Below, one piece after another: positions 22,480 to 33,694 of a stretch of DNA of 40,354 nucleotides. The notes beneath the pieces were generated by a model. That model did no database searches. It was not told the origin of the DNA and saw only the letters and a program-made list of their open reading frames with translations. The position numbers were made by a program, and so were the translations under genes. Position 1 is the first letter of the stretch; every line of letters begins with the position of its first letter. Source of the stretch: Elysia marginata (taxonomy: Eukaryota; Mollusca; Gastropoda; Plakobranchidae); contig BMAT01006488.1 in the NCBI GenBank assembly GCA_019649035.1, positions 370,388 through 410,741 of the forward strand, in the 5' to 3' direction.

Positions 22480-23028
22480 GTAAGATCCATCATCACAGTA
22501 AGGCGAATCAGTGGTCTGATTGTCGCCCTTGCTTGCTGGCAGTTGCTGTTCTTCCTTGCAAATCTCGCGAGGACTGGCCCACCATACGACAAATCCGTGC
22601 CAGAAAGAGGCATCTACATCCTCTGTTTTTACACCTTCCCGACCATGTTTTGTTTCCCAGTTATTTCAATATCCACATCTTTCCTAATCTTTCGCCTCAA
22701 GAGAACCCAAAGCTGGCGAGAAACGGCAACGCAACAAACTAAAAACGACTCTGCCAAGGAAAAAAAAGTTGCTCGCTCAGTTATATTTATCTGTTCCATG
22801 TTTGTTATCTGCTTTTTCCCGAACATTATTAATGTAAGTTTGACAACTTTGCATGGAAAGTTCAAACTGCATGACCCACATCTCAAATGGCTTGTGCATG
22901 CTTTTTATGTAGTCACCTATTTCTTTCAGACGCTGAATTCATCCGTTAATATATTCATATATTACTTTATGAGTACCCGCTATCGTTGTGTTTTCATAGA
23001 TGTGTTCTTGCCCAAACTTAATCAGTAA
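22480..23028 (+). CDS. Chemosensory-type 7TM receptor, exon 2 (TM4-TM7)
   Basis: This exon encodes residues 152-333 and completes the receptor begun at 20080. The acceptor is a pyrimidine-rich tract ending ctacag at 22479. Joining phase 0 to phase 0 gives LPLK-VRSIITVRR across the second intracellular loop. TM4 is about 160-182 (Trp171), TM5 about 196-222 (Pro211), TM6 about 248-272 (CFFPN at 262-266) and TM7 about 287-313. The basic segment KEKKVAR lies just before TM6. Oddities: the NPxxY box reads NIFIY (308-312), so its proline is lost; the short second outer loop (183-195) has no cysteine to pair with Cys116; the cytoplasmic tail is only about 20 residues. A possible poly(A) signal, AATAAA, lies at 23027-23032, overlapping the stop codon. 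The exon begins with the donor-like string gtaaga, but splicing there would break TM4. The total length of 333 residues fits the family. Confidence 0.85.
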   Translation, partial: VRSIITVRRISGLIVALACWQLLFFLANLARTGPPYDKSVPERGIYILCFYTFPTMFCFPVISISTSFLIFRLKRTQSWRETATQQTKNDSAKEKKVARSVIFICSMFVICFFPNIINVSLTTLHGKFKLHDPHLKWLVHAFYVVTYFFQTLNSSVNIFIYYFMSTRYRCVFIDVFLPKLNQ

Positions 23029-23032
23029 TAAA

Positions 23033-25894
23033 CCTCTTGATTCCTATTATAGTGCATCCCGTGTTTTTTTCCATTGTTTTTCAAGTAAGTAAGGGTTTTT
23101 TTTATTCCTGTGGGAGACTTAATTTTTGGCTAATGTTGATGCCCATGCGTCAACCGTAATATTTTAAACATTTTGAATGTTATACAAAAATACATAAAAA
23201 ATACATTGCGCCTTTTCCCACGCAATTTAAAAATAATTGTGCGATTTTATTTGCTTCAAAATAACTGCAATACAAAAGTATTTTAACTCAAAGACTAAAT
23301 TTCTATTATAAGGCCTACTACTTCAAATTAAGATATCAATAACGAATCTATGATAATATGACACAACTGAACAAAGAGGATGCTGAATAATTATGCAAAA
23401 GCTTACAGCCAAAAATTTCTTTGATAAAGGAAAGTCTGTACAGGGTAACAACCATTAGTGTCTGGAACGAAAAGTTAGAGGTAAAATCAAAGTGATGAGT
23501 AACACAGTGTTAGCCACATTTTCACCTGGCTGAGTTGTGAACTTCCACAATAGATGGAGAGAGAGAAAGAGAGAGAGAGTGTGTGTGATGGTGTGTGTGT
23601 GTGTGAGTCTGGTCGTCAATAACTTTTTTGTCAATGTCTTTGTTTATCGTGCAGCTTGAACTTTCAAGGCCATACACTATTCGTCCACAACTAGTGATAA
23701 TAATAAATCAAACCAGTCTAGCAAGGATCTTGAGCAATTGTTAACTTTGTAGTACACAGAATTTACTTTTTATTCCCAGTGGAAGCTACTTTTACAAAAT
23801 CTGTTGTTATCTTAGATTTTTATATTCCCTCAGTTTGCTTCTTTGAATTCGATAATACCTGCGATTTTCTCTTTCTTTCTCTGTCTCTACTGTTCACAAT
23901 CATTACCTTTCATCAACACATAACAGAGGACATTACACTACTCTTTGATTTCCAGCAGAAGGTCTATTATCAACACTGCCCCCCTCCCTTCCGTCTTGCT
24001 ATTAATTTGAAACTCATTCTCTTTGCTTGAACATGCCTTTAGGTTCCGCTTAACTGAAATTGGGTTTTTAACGTGGAAACAGGTTGCTCATAATTATATT
24101 TCTTTTTAAAATTTTAATGTAATCTCTTCCCTGTATACTTAGAATACATACATCTTTTAGAGTTTTTTTCACCATAGTTGTTCTTCGAATAGTCAAAATG
24201 AAAAAAAGACAAGAATAACTTGAAAGAATAATAATGTTTTTTTTTCAAATGACTTTTTCTTTTTGCTATTTTAAATCACGCTCAGCAATGTTAGGCTTGG
24301 ATATGATTGAATTATACAATATCACCTCTAACAAACGCGTGCGTTGTTTCCCTACGAATCTTGTGATGCTCGAACAGGAGGGATTATAGAGAATAAATCA
24401 TGATCTATCTCACAGTAAAGACCTGTTTTTTATGCTTTTACTAATTAGTCTCTTAGATTCCTACAAACTTAGTAGAAGCAATGGAAAACATTTGTTTTAC
24501 ATGATATTGTAGGTTTTCCTCAGAGGCGCATCATTATTTAATAGACACATCCAGTCTAAGTTCCCAGATTGTTTCAATGGAATTTAGTATCGTAAGGTCT
24601 GTATCACTGTGAAGCGCGTTAAATCATCAGCGTCAAAGGGAAAAACCTCATAATCTAAACTGACGGGATTACTAGTAAGATGGTGCTATAGCACATTCTT
24701 TCGGTCATGACAGATTAATTAAAGAGGGTTGAGCAAACAGAATTTCTTGAGTACGTTATGTTTATCACATATAGTACAAAATCTTAACATTTTCAGTACT
24801 AATACGTCAAAATCTATCATCCAGATATCCTAAACACGTTTTTTTTATAAGATGATATCGTAATTTACAAACTCATGTAAATCGCGAGCTTAGGTATACT
24901 TTACCAAGGCTAGTTGTTGATAAACGTTTTAAATTATTACAGACTTATAAATGATGCCTTAAACTATAAGTAAATAATCTGTTCTCAAAGTCAAGATAGT
25001 TATAAAAGAGATATAAGATTAAACTAATAAAAGCTATGCAACTCATTTTTATCCTCAGAAATATTTATTTTATCGTTCCGTACTAATATTCTTTAGTGCT
25101 TTTTAATAAGTCTCGATATCTCTTAAACTCTTCATCATCGTATTTATTTTGGCACTTTTTTATCACAGTTTCTATTTGAGCAAAAATGAAAACACTATGT
25201 GAAGATTAATCGGAAGCTGTTTTAAGATTAATCTGTATTTGTTCTCTATTATTCAGACTTAAGATTTTCTTCAGTTTCCAAATATGTTTGTTAAAAAAAA
25301 CCCAACAAAAACCAGTTTTTTTATATCAATCTAAAAACTCCCATGTAAGATATACGTAAGCCTTTTTTAGTGTTTAAAGTGAATGAAATTTCTAGTTAGT
25401 ATTTTATTTTATCCCTTTGGGTAATACTGCATAGTGTCAACATTGTGTTTTTGCAAGAAATGAATCTCAGAATCTTTTCTCATTATAACTAAGACAAGAG
25501 AAAGTTTAAAACATATGATGCTAATCTTATGTCCTTTCTTATTGTACAAATAGTATGCAAAGTTAAGTCTTAGCTTTAGAAGCTTTCACACGAAATAAAT
25601 ATGTTTAGAAACTGATTTTTAACATTTGTCACTCCAGTAGTTTATGCAAAAACGGAAATGGTTGCCACGACAGAAAACTGATAATTATGCATGGGCAACT
25701 CTTAAGCTGGATTTATTTACCTCTCGTTTTAATTACGTGAGATCAACAGCTTGAACAACCCACGAAATCATGTGCGCTTAAAGTTATAAATGAAGACGTT
25801 CAAAGATGAGTTAAGGGTTTGAAAGAAAAATATAATCAAGTATAAGACAAGTACAAGCTAACTTAGATAGAGATCCAATACTTTACACCCTCGA
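23033..25894. other. No gene seen
   Basis: Receptor 3' flank and intergenic DNA: AT-rich with many poly-T runs, one GA/GT microsatellite, and no coding signal. Confidence 0.5.
23554..23608. repeat. GA then GT microsatellite
   Basis: (GA)n passes into (GT)n, about 550 bp downstream of the receptor stop codon. Confidence 0.95.
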
Positions 25895-26045
25895 ACATTT
25901 ATATGGAGAAATCAGCGGTAAAATACGATAGAAGCGGCGATTCTGTGAAACAGAAAAAAGTGTAGAGCCCAGTTATGTTCATTTGTTCGTCTGTTCCTTT
26001 CCGAATGCTCTTAGTACTGACTTTAAATTTTGTACATTTAAATTG
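25895..26045 (+). pseudogene. Chemosensory-type receptor relic 2 (third loop to TM6)
   Basis: This second fragment is close at nucleotide level to relic 1: both contain agaagcggcg, ttctgtgaaa and a stretch reading gttcatttgtt. The frame from 25903 gives DRSGDSVKQKKV, a TAG, then SPVMFICSS. A shifted frame continues CSFPNAL, matching the FPN of TM6 in the intact receptor. A deletion of roughly 8 nt within TM6 relative to relic 1 explains the shift. It has one in-frame stop and one frameshift and lacks TM1-TM5 and TM7, so it is non-functional. It is more similar to relic 1 than to the intact gene around the GGSVKEKKV motif. Confidence 0.62.
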
Positions 26046-28589
26046 CTAATTTGTTAATTTCATATGTGTTTCAAACACTTTAATCATTTTAAATTGATTG
26101 CAATTACATAGAGATATCAAGAACGTTCAAATTTTGGCAGATAACTTTCGTCATCAATAAGCTAAAATTTTGTTTAAATAGGATGAGCTGTTGAATAATT
26201 CCACACATTTATCTCATTTTGTTTTTCATGTTCTATTAAGCGTTATTGGTAAGGAATAACTAAACGACTATCAAAGGGCATCGTTGTTTGTAGTTTTCAC
26301 AGCATTATGAAATCATTAACCTTTCCACATCATCATAGCAATCAATATCATATGAAGTAAATTAGTTTGCATTTTTATTTTGTGAGAAAGCGGTATTGAA
26401 ATGACTGATATACCATATGATCATTTTCTTTGATCTTGCCTCAAAAAGATAGAGTATCGTCCCTCTTGTTAAAAATATGTTTCGATAAAAGTCCACAGTT
26501 TTTAAAATGTATTCAAATTAGACGTATCAATAAAGGATTTGATAAGAGGACTATTCATAAACTTGTGCTTAATAAGCAAAACCAAGCAAGACATGGTTCT
26601 GTATAGGGAGCAGACCTTTTTGTCAGCGCGCAAATCATGCAGCCTAGATAACTTGCGCAGTGGAAGAGAAACGTATGAAAAATCCTATTAAGACAAGAGT
26701 TTAATTGGAGCGTTAGAGCTTGTAATAGAGACCTTAAGCACACGCACCTTGTCTCACTACGCGTAGGTGAAAATCAAAAAGTAGGTCGAGTAAACTCCAA
26801 AAATCATGAATCCAGTTTCTAAAAATAGACCCACAGACGTTCCCGTCATGCTCACGCGTTGCTGCTTAAAGTCCGTAGTTTCTCCGCGATATTTTCTTCA
26901 CGGTAGTGAGTCTAGTGCAATTGAAGACTGTTATAAATTTCCTAGAGCATTCTCACAGAATATTAATTTTTTTCTATAAGTTTATCCCGTGTAAAAGCCA
27001 AACGTTCATTGCTGATAATCGAAATATTGTTGTCATTATATTAAAAAGTTTTGTGTACAAAAACTCTAAAAACAAAAAGTTTTTTAAAGGCCGAACATTG
27101 TAGGGTCTTAGGATCGAAGTGACTTACTGTTAAACATGTTATTTTAAACTGCACCAAACGATTTGTTAATGTGGTGAATCTAGAGGTAAACGAAAATATA
27201 TTTTAACCAGCGCATTCAATGAGACTAACAGATATTTTATTAATTTAAATTTAATTTTGTCGATCTAGCAGCAACATCCACGTGTATAGACTGCTAAATT
27301 CCACTTGCAAAAGAAGACCCCGCTTGTATTCTTAAAGCCCTAAAACAGAAACCAGTAGGTTAACTCCTTTCATATGAAGACAAACTAGTGATGCTGTCCA
27401 CATCCTGACTTAGGTCAGGAAAAAAAAGTGTCCAGTTCTTTGAAAAACTTGAAAAGGTCTTCATCCTGACATGGACTGGCGCTCAGTTAAGCAAACGTCC
27501 TATCATAAGGTGACCTGTATGTCTCTCTGTAAGTCCATCTGTTTGTACATTCAACACACACACAACCCTACGTACACACTCACGCGCAAGCACGTTCTTT
27601 TTCTCTTTTTTAACACTTTATGGAAAAAAATGATAAGACTTGTAATCTGGTTTAATCAGGAATGGAAGTTGGGGGTGATCTTCACGGAATTGCACAAAGA
27701 TGACAGCCAATCAAACTATGTAAGCTAAAATGAAAGAATAAGACCCTTAGAGTCTGTGAATGTGTTCCTAAGACAAGCATTATTTGTGTTCCCATACCCT
27801 CGTCTAGGCTTTCAAAGATTCTCATACGGATGTCGCTAACAACTCAAACACATACATCCCATACATGTTTACCTGCTCCATCTCAATCTTTCAAGTATTA
27901 CTTGTACAGAACTTGCGCCTTATTAAAACCTTAGCTTTTAATTTTGCGGTCTACATAATTTCTTTCAACAGTGTGAAGATAGATAAAAACTATACTTCTA
28001 CAGTTTTGATACTTATAATTGTTTCATTTCTGAATTCTAAATTTTAAGGAAGGTTCTACACTCTAACCACCATCAAGTAGACGATAACAGATCAAAAGCT
28101 TTGACATGACGGAGGGGGGGGGGGTTACTTTAAGATTATTAGTTCTTAACTGATAACTGCATTTTCAATGGCTGGAACTGACATACCGTTATTGGAAAAA
28201 GGAAAAAAAACTTGACGGTTAAAGAAAACGAGCTTTTCTTTTAAAGACCAATTTTTTACCAATCCAAGTGATAACAATATTTCTATTAAAAACAAGCTTG
28301 ACACAACTCTGTGTCATCTGAAAAATGAGGGTTGGAAAGCGCGAGCCTGTAAAAAGTGAATGAATTGGTGGGAAGAAAGAAAGAAAGATAGATATATAGA
28401 TAGGTACACAGATAATTATAATAAAAAAGTAATTGTGCATTAACACAATTATAAAGTACTCAACATTATTGGTGCGTGTTATTAATTATAGATCTACCTT
28501 CCTATGTCATGAGTCTAGACAGTGTTTCGTGGATGTCTCCACTCCTCAGTAGACATCATTTTCGGCACATCCGATCTATAATTAATTAT
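26046..28589. other. No gene seen
   Basis: AT-rich. Small items only: a tcctgac-ttag-gtcagga hairpin near 27403, a poly-G run near 28114 and a short GAAA/GATA tract at 28373-28407. Confidence 0.5.
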
Positions 28590-28643
28590 ATAAATAGATA
28601 AATAGATAGATAGATAGAGATAGATAGATATGTAGGTAGATAA

Positions 28644-28695
<52 letters not shown>

Positions 28696-28723
28696 TTGGA
28701 TAGATAGATAGATATGTAGGTAG

Positions 28724-28754
<31 letters not shown>

Positions 28755-28813
28755 GATAGATAGATAGATATATATATAGATAGATAGATAGAGAGATAGA
28801 TAGATAGATAGAC
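28590..28813. repeat. TAGA/GATA microsatellite
   Basis: About 220 bp of tetranucleotide repeat (TAGA) with occasional gtagg and ttgga interruptions. The open frames through it, rich in Ile, Tyr, Leu and Ser, are artefacts of the repeat. Confidence 0.97.
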
Positions 28814-29656
28814 TGATAAGTACTTTGTAAGTTTAAAAATTTCAAAGAGCAAAAAATTATTGTACTGATTGCATCTACGTACGTCTGCATTTTATCAATT
28901 TGAATTCAATTTGATTCAAATACAATTTATCATGTTTCAGTTTATTCATATTTTTCATATAAAATTCATTTTTATTCTTTTCACGTATTTTTTAATTATG
29001 AAAATCTATTTATTAAAACATAACTTCATTGGTTTATAATAATGCCAAAGACTTCACTTTTATAATAATCTGAAAGATTATCGCTAGGCATTTAACAACA
29101 GACGGCAAAATGTGCTTTTAAAAAACTATAAAACTAATGTATGCTATATAAATGTGTTGTCTCACTACACATTCAGCAATTCTTTAGGACAACTAATTGT
29201 GCCGCAGGGGAGTCTCCATCTTCGTATGGATGTACTGGTAAACTTACTTTTTTGTGTTGGGCAGTAGATACTTTTTTGCTTTAAGTACAAGCAGAAAGTT
29301 TCTCTTTTCTTGGATGAACGAGAGGAGTGCAGAGACAGAGAGAGAGAGAGAGGGGGGGGGGAGAGAGAGAAACAGGGAATGGGGTGTTGACAATGAGTTA
29401 TCGTTCAAACAGTCTTATCAAGGAATTTTGGAGATGTGGGATGTTACTATTTCAAGTGTGAATTGCTATCTGAGGAAAACGCCAACATTTAAAAAATGCA
29501 GTTCTGCTCACGTCAATTTCAAGATTACATGAAAAGTTAAATTAAATACAGCTTTATTCACAAATGTCCGAACCGCATCTATCTTTTTCTTGCCTTTATT
29601 ATTTTCCTGGCATCCTCCTATCCGCAGCTTATAAAAGGAAGATATGAAATTACAGT
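28814..29656. other. No gene seen
   Basis: AT-rich DNA with the GA/poly-G tract; nothing recognised. Confidence 0.5.
29330..29371. repeat. GA / poly-G tract
   Basis: (GA)n interrupted by a run of ten or more G, a G-quadruplex-prone strand locally. Confidence 0.92.
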
Positions 29657-29916
29657 CCGGCTTTCTCGAACCCCTAGGCCTTAGCATGTTCATCTGTCAC
29701 AACTTCTGAATGCCGGACAAGGATTTTAAGGCCCTGGCTTGTAAATCACCGCTACTGTACATGCTCATTGGATCGATTTCCCCTCAAGTTATGGGGTATA
29801 TCCCCGAAAAGAGATTTGTCTTCGTCTTGCAATATTGGGCCACCGATTTTGTTTGGCTTTTCACAACTTCAGCACTGACGCCCCATGAATATTATTTGAA
29901 GACGTTTTTATGCACA
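29657..29916 (+). repeat. Dispersed repeat family A, copy 2
   Basis: This is the plus-strand partner of 12748-13004. It starts in ctttctcgaacccctagg and ends near tgcacacataa. A 71-residue frame from 29710 (MPDKDFKALACKSPLLYM...) parallels the frame in copy 1, but conservation is not clearly better at the protein than at the nucleotide level, so I treat it as a repeat and not a gene. It is inverted relative to copy 1 and about 17 kb away. Confidence 0.7.
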
Positions 29917-30039
29917 CATAAATAGGTGGAACACTCTGTTCTATTTTTTTTACCTTTTTGTATATACATAACACTTTAACTGCAAATCTGTCTGAAAATG
30001 TTTTTTTTTTATTTTCGAGATTTAACGTTACCAATCTCT

Positions 30040-30115
30040 TTAACTCTCTCTCTNNNNNNNNNNNNNNNNNNNNNNNNNNNNNNNTCTCTCTCTCTCTCTC
30101 TCCTCTCTTCTTTTC
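30040..30115. repeat. TC microsatellite containing an assembly gap
   Basis: (TC)n on both sides of 31 Ns at 30054-30084. The true array length is unknown. Confidence 0.93.
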
Positions 30116-30129
30116 TTTTCTTACCAATT

Positions 30130-31435
30130 GTTTCCTCTCTTTCTAAGTTTCTGTTGTTGATGTGTATCTTACTGATTCTGTTGTTTATGTGTATATACGT
30201 ATCTTGCTGATGCTGTTGTTGCTGTGTATCTTGCTGATGTTGCTGTTGATGTGTATGTTGCTGATGCTGTTGTTGCTGTGTATCTTGCTGATGATGCTGT
30301 TGGTGCTGTGTATCTTGCTGATGAGCTGTTGTTGATGTGTATCTTGCTGATGCTGTTGTGGCTGTGTATCTTGCTGATGATGCTGTTGTTGATGTGTATC
30401 TTGCTGATGCTGTTGTGGCTGTGTATCTTGCTGATGAGCTGTTGTTGATGTGTATCTTGCTGATGATGCTGTTGTGGCTGTGTATCTTGCTGATGCTGTT
30501 GTGGCTGTGTATCTTGCTGATGCTGTTCTTGATGTGTATCTTGTTGATGTTGTTGTTAATGTGCACCTTGCTGGTGATGTTGTTGCTGTGTGTCTTGTTG
30601 GTGCTGTTGTTGTTATAGTTCTAGTTTATGTAGTTGTTGCTGTGGCTTTTGCTGAGGCTTCTTTTGCTGTAATTCTTTTCCTTGCTGGTGTTGCTGTGAT
30701 CCTTGTTTGTGTTGTTGTTTCTGTGTTTTTCACTAATGCTATCGTTGCTGATACTATTCTTGTTGCCACTCTAGCTGATGCTATTGTTGTTGCGACTCTT
30801 ACTGATACTATTGTTGATGTGTATCTTGCTGATGCTACTGTTATTGCGACTCTTGCTGTTGCTATTGTTGTTGCGACTCTTGCTGATGCTATTGTTGTTG
30901 CGACTCTTGTTGATGCTATTGTTGTTGCGACTCTTGCTGATGCTATTGTTGTTGCGACTCTTGCTGATGCTATTGTTGTTGCGACTGTTGTTGATGCTAT
31001 TGTTGCTGTGTATCTTGATGATGCTGTCGTTGATGTGTATCTTGCTGATGCTATTGTTGTTGCGACTCTGGCTGTTCCTATTGTTGTTGTGATTCTTGCT
31101 GATGCTATAACTGTTGTTGTGATTCTTGCTGATGCTATAATTTTTGTTGTGACTCTTGCTGAGACTGCGAATCCTGTTCATAATAATGTTACTGTAATTC
31201 TTGCCGATCTTGATATGTTGTGAGTGTTTCGTACGTTGTTGTTTCTGTGATTTTCGTATACGTTCTTGTTACTGCTATTCTTGCTGACGATGTTGTTGCT
31301 GTGATAATCGCTAATGCTGTTGTTGTGATTCTTGCCGATACTGTTGTTGCTGTGATGATCGCTAATGTTGTTGTGATTGTTACCTATGCTGTTGTTTTTG
31401 TGATCCCTGATGCTGTTTTCCTTGCTGATGCTTTA
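30130..31435. repeat. 27-bp minisatellite derived from trinucleotides (9-codon unit)
   Basis: The unit is about 27 nt, for example tgtgtatcttgctgatgc followed by tgttgttgc in the left half, and gctattgttgttgcgact followed by cttgctgat in the right half (from about 30777). Length variants of 24, 29 and 30 nt occur. Because the period is a multiple of three, frames stay open on both strands: a 257-codon plus frame (30450-31223) repeats VYLADAVVA then VATLADAIV, and minus frames give Gln/His-rich or Asn/Ser-rich repeats. Openness on both strands argues against real coding. Order degrades after about 31160. The left edge joins a TC array holding an assembly gap. Confidence 0.85.
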
Positions 31436-32803
31436 TTACCTGTGATTACGTTTCCATTCTTAACCATTCCGTTACTTTTATTAACATTCATTTGTGGCTG
31501 CATTGCTGAATTTAGTTGAATCAATTTTCAAATTGCCAGGCGCACTTCACATTTGATATTCAGTCTAGCTTCAAACTTGCAAAAGCTCTTTTAACTATTG
31601 GCAGCTCTTTCTCAGGATAACTTGACGGACAAAAAGAATTTAGACAGCTTGAAAGAAAATCTCAAGTTCCATTACATCAGCTCGTATTCTCATTTTTTGT
31701 CTGGTTATATTCATCGACATGGAATGCAAGGGAACTTTTAGTAGCCTAAAGGCACATCTTTTTACAAAACGTTTATTATTTTGCATCTTCTTTGTTGTCT
31801 GGGAGGTGTCTGTATTTCAAATGGGTTTTTTTTCATTGTGGATGAAGAATGTTACCAAAAATGATTTTCGTAAAATTCTTGGGTTAGATGGGGAATGTCA
31901 GGCAAAATAATTTGATGTTGGTAAAATTACAAGAATCCAGCATGAATAAAGCGGTGAAGGACAGACAGGGATTATGTGTTCAGTTTGAGATATTAAGAGG
32001 AATCACAATCATATCCTTTTCTTCTGATAAGAATGTTTTTACATTTGCTTTTTTCTTTAAAGAGTAAACATTTTACTAGGGAGCAAAACAAGAAAGGGTG
32101 AACTGAAGAAAGTTGAAGAAAAGCCGAACTTTAAAGCAGGGGCTCGAACGCCGAACTTTTGCTCGACCAAAGGAGAGAATGGAAGGAGAATACATCACAG
32201 GAACAAAATGATGTCTTACAATATTACAGAACCATGAAATTGATAATTTTAAAAAGTTGTTCTTAAGAACAAGTGTGGGAAAACCTCAACGAGGGATGCC
32301 GCAGAGATCTGGCAAGGACAAAAATATAAAAATTTCCCTTTGGAAGGGAAAATGAAGGATCTCAATTCACGAAGAAATTAGGGTGAAAGAAAGACGAAAG
32401 AAATGAATGATCGTTATTGTTCCTGAATGGATGAGAAAATAACACACCATGAAAACAGATGGAGACAGAAGGGCAGACAACTGGATTGACAGGCTTAAAA
32501 GTAAAAAGCGACAAAAGGCTAAAAGAAAAAACACTTGTGTGGATGTTATTTTTCTGAAGGAAAAGTGTTTTTCTTAAGACCATCTTAATGTCGATGTTTT
32601 GTAAAAATTAATCTTGTTGCATTTTAATTAAATACCCATAGAGCGGGAATTCAGTTTCACCAATGTTGAGCTCTGATTTTTCGAATTTGCAACCCGCTAG
32701 GCATTACAAATTGAATGGCATGTTTTGTTTTAAATTTTCTGGAGTATTACATTATTTGTGAATGTTGCGTAACAATTGACTTCTGGAATATTGTTTAGGA
32801 CGT
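31436..32803. other. No gene seen
   Basis: Moderately AT-rich with purine-rich stretches near 32080-32200 and 32340-32560. Short ORFs on both strands show no family features. Confidence 0.5.
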
Positions 32804-32913
32804 CGAAAGAGAGAGAGAGAGCGACCAAGAGAGATAGAGAGAGCGAGCAAGAGAGTGATAGAGAGCGAGCAAGAGAGAGATAGAGAGAGAAAGAAAGAGA
32901 GAGAGAGAGAGAG
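32804..32913. repeat. GA-rich array with about 24-bp higher-order unit
   Basis: (GA)n in which gcgagcaagagag recurs two or three times (the first with gcgacc), giving a longer unit on top of the dinucleotide. Confidence 0.92.
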
Positions 32914-33176
32914 AACCTAAACTAGGGTAGAACCAACGTCCAGCTTCGGGTCCGACGGTCAGACAGGAGCCGATGGCATTTTGGGTGTTTTGCCCTGTGT
33001 TCCACTTTCATTCCCCGCTGGAAAAGCTTCTAGAGACAGAATATTTACACACGGCTATGAGACAAAGGGTCACAGCTGTTTTGTTTAAGGATAAAATGTT
33101 CTCATATATCTACATTGTCGTGGAGGAAGACCAAATTTTTAAACTAAAAATATCTACATAATCACCAAACATCCTC

Positions 33177-33208
33177 CCTCCCCCCCCCCCCCCCGCCCCC
33201 GCTCCCCT
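33177..33208. repeat. Poly-C tract
   Basis: Fifteen or more C in a row, then cgcccccgctcccc. i-motif/G-quadruplex prone and error-prone in sequencing. Confidence 0.95.
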
Positions 33209-33269
33209 TACACGCACACTCACATTTATAAGAGGTAGATATGCAAAGGGGTAGGGTACCAGACCTTGG

Positions 33270-33290
33270 ATTATACCATAATGGTATAAT
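33270..33290. repeat. Small AT palindrome
   Basis: attataccat and its exact reverse complement atggtataat are separated by one base. Confidence 0.95.
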
Positions 33291-33624
33291 GGTGCAAAAA
33301 CTGGACTTGCTGGCAAGGCTAGGACAATTATTATCTATGCTCTGAAGAATAAGAAATCTTCAGTTATCTGACTAAGTTGACTCAACACCTTCCGCCCCTC
33401 ACTTCATCGAAAGAAATACCACGACTGGTTTTCCAATCTTCAAAATATTTTCTGTTCCTTTCACTGTTGTCTGTCTGTGGTAATATGTTGTAAACCTCAA
33501 GTTGTCTATGCGGCTTTTTGTCCTAAGTTGTAGGTCGGCAGCCTTTACTTATCTTGTCGGTATGCTTGGATAATGCGCTTTAACTGCTGCTCCTGTGTGA
33601 GTACAGAAGGTCATTTGGTTAGTA

Positions 33625-33694
33625 ATGACATGTAGAGCAGCTTGTGTAAAGCGCTTAGATCAACAATGGACTAGGCACTCTTTACTTTACTTAA
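33625..33694 (+). repeat. LINE/SINE-type 3' tail fragment
   Basis: gtgtaaagcgcttagatcaa then caatggactaggcactctttactttac resembles the tails above in plus orientation. Upstream sequence from about 33480 is GC-richer and may be the rest of a short element. Confidence 0.4.

Noticed and set aside
28582-28890. YLSI-type minus frames
   Set aside because: TAGA microsatellite.
30450-31223. 257-codon VYLADAVVA/VATLADAIV repeat frame as a protein gene
   Set aside because: Minisatellite of period 27 keeps frames open on both strands; no start context, no unique flanking coding sequence. Kept as a finding only.
32140-32175. B-box-like gttcgagcccc on the minus strand
   Set aside because: No A-box partner.
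33110-33316. 68-codon minus frame with Gly run
   Set aside because: The Gly run is the poly-C tract; the rest has no recognisable content.
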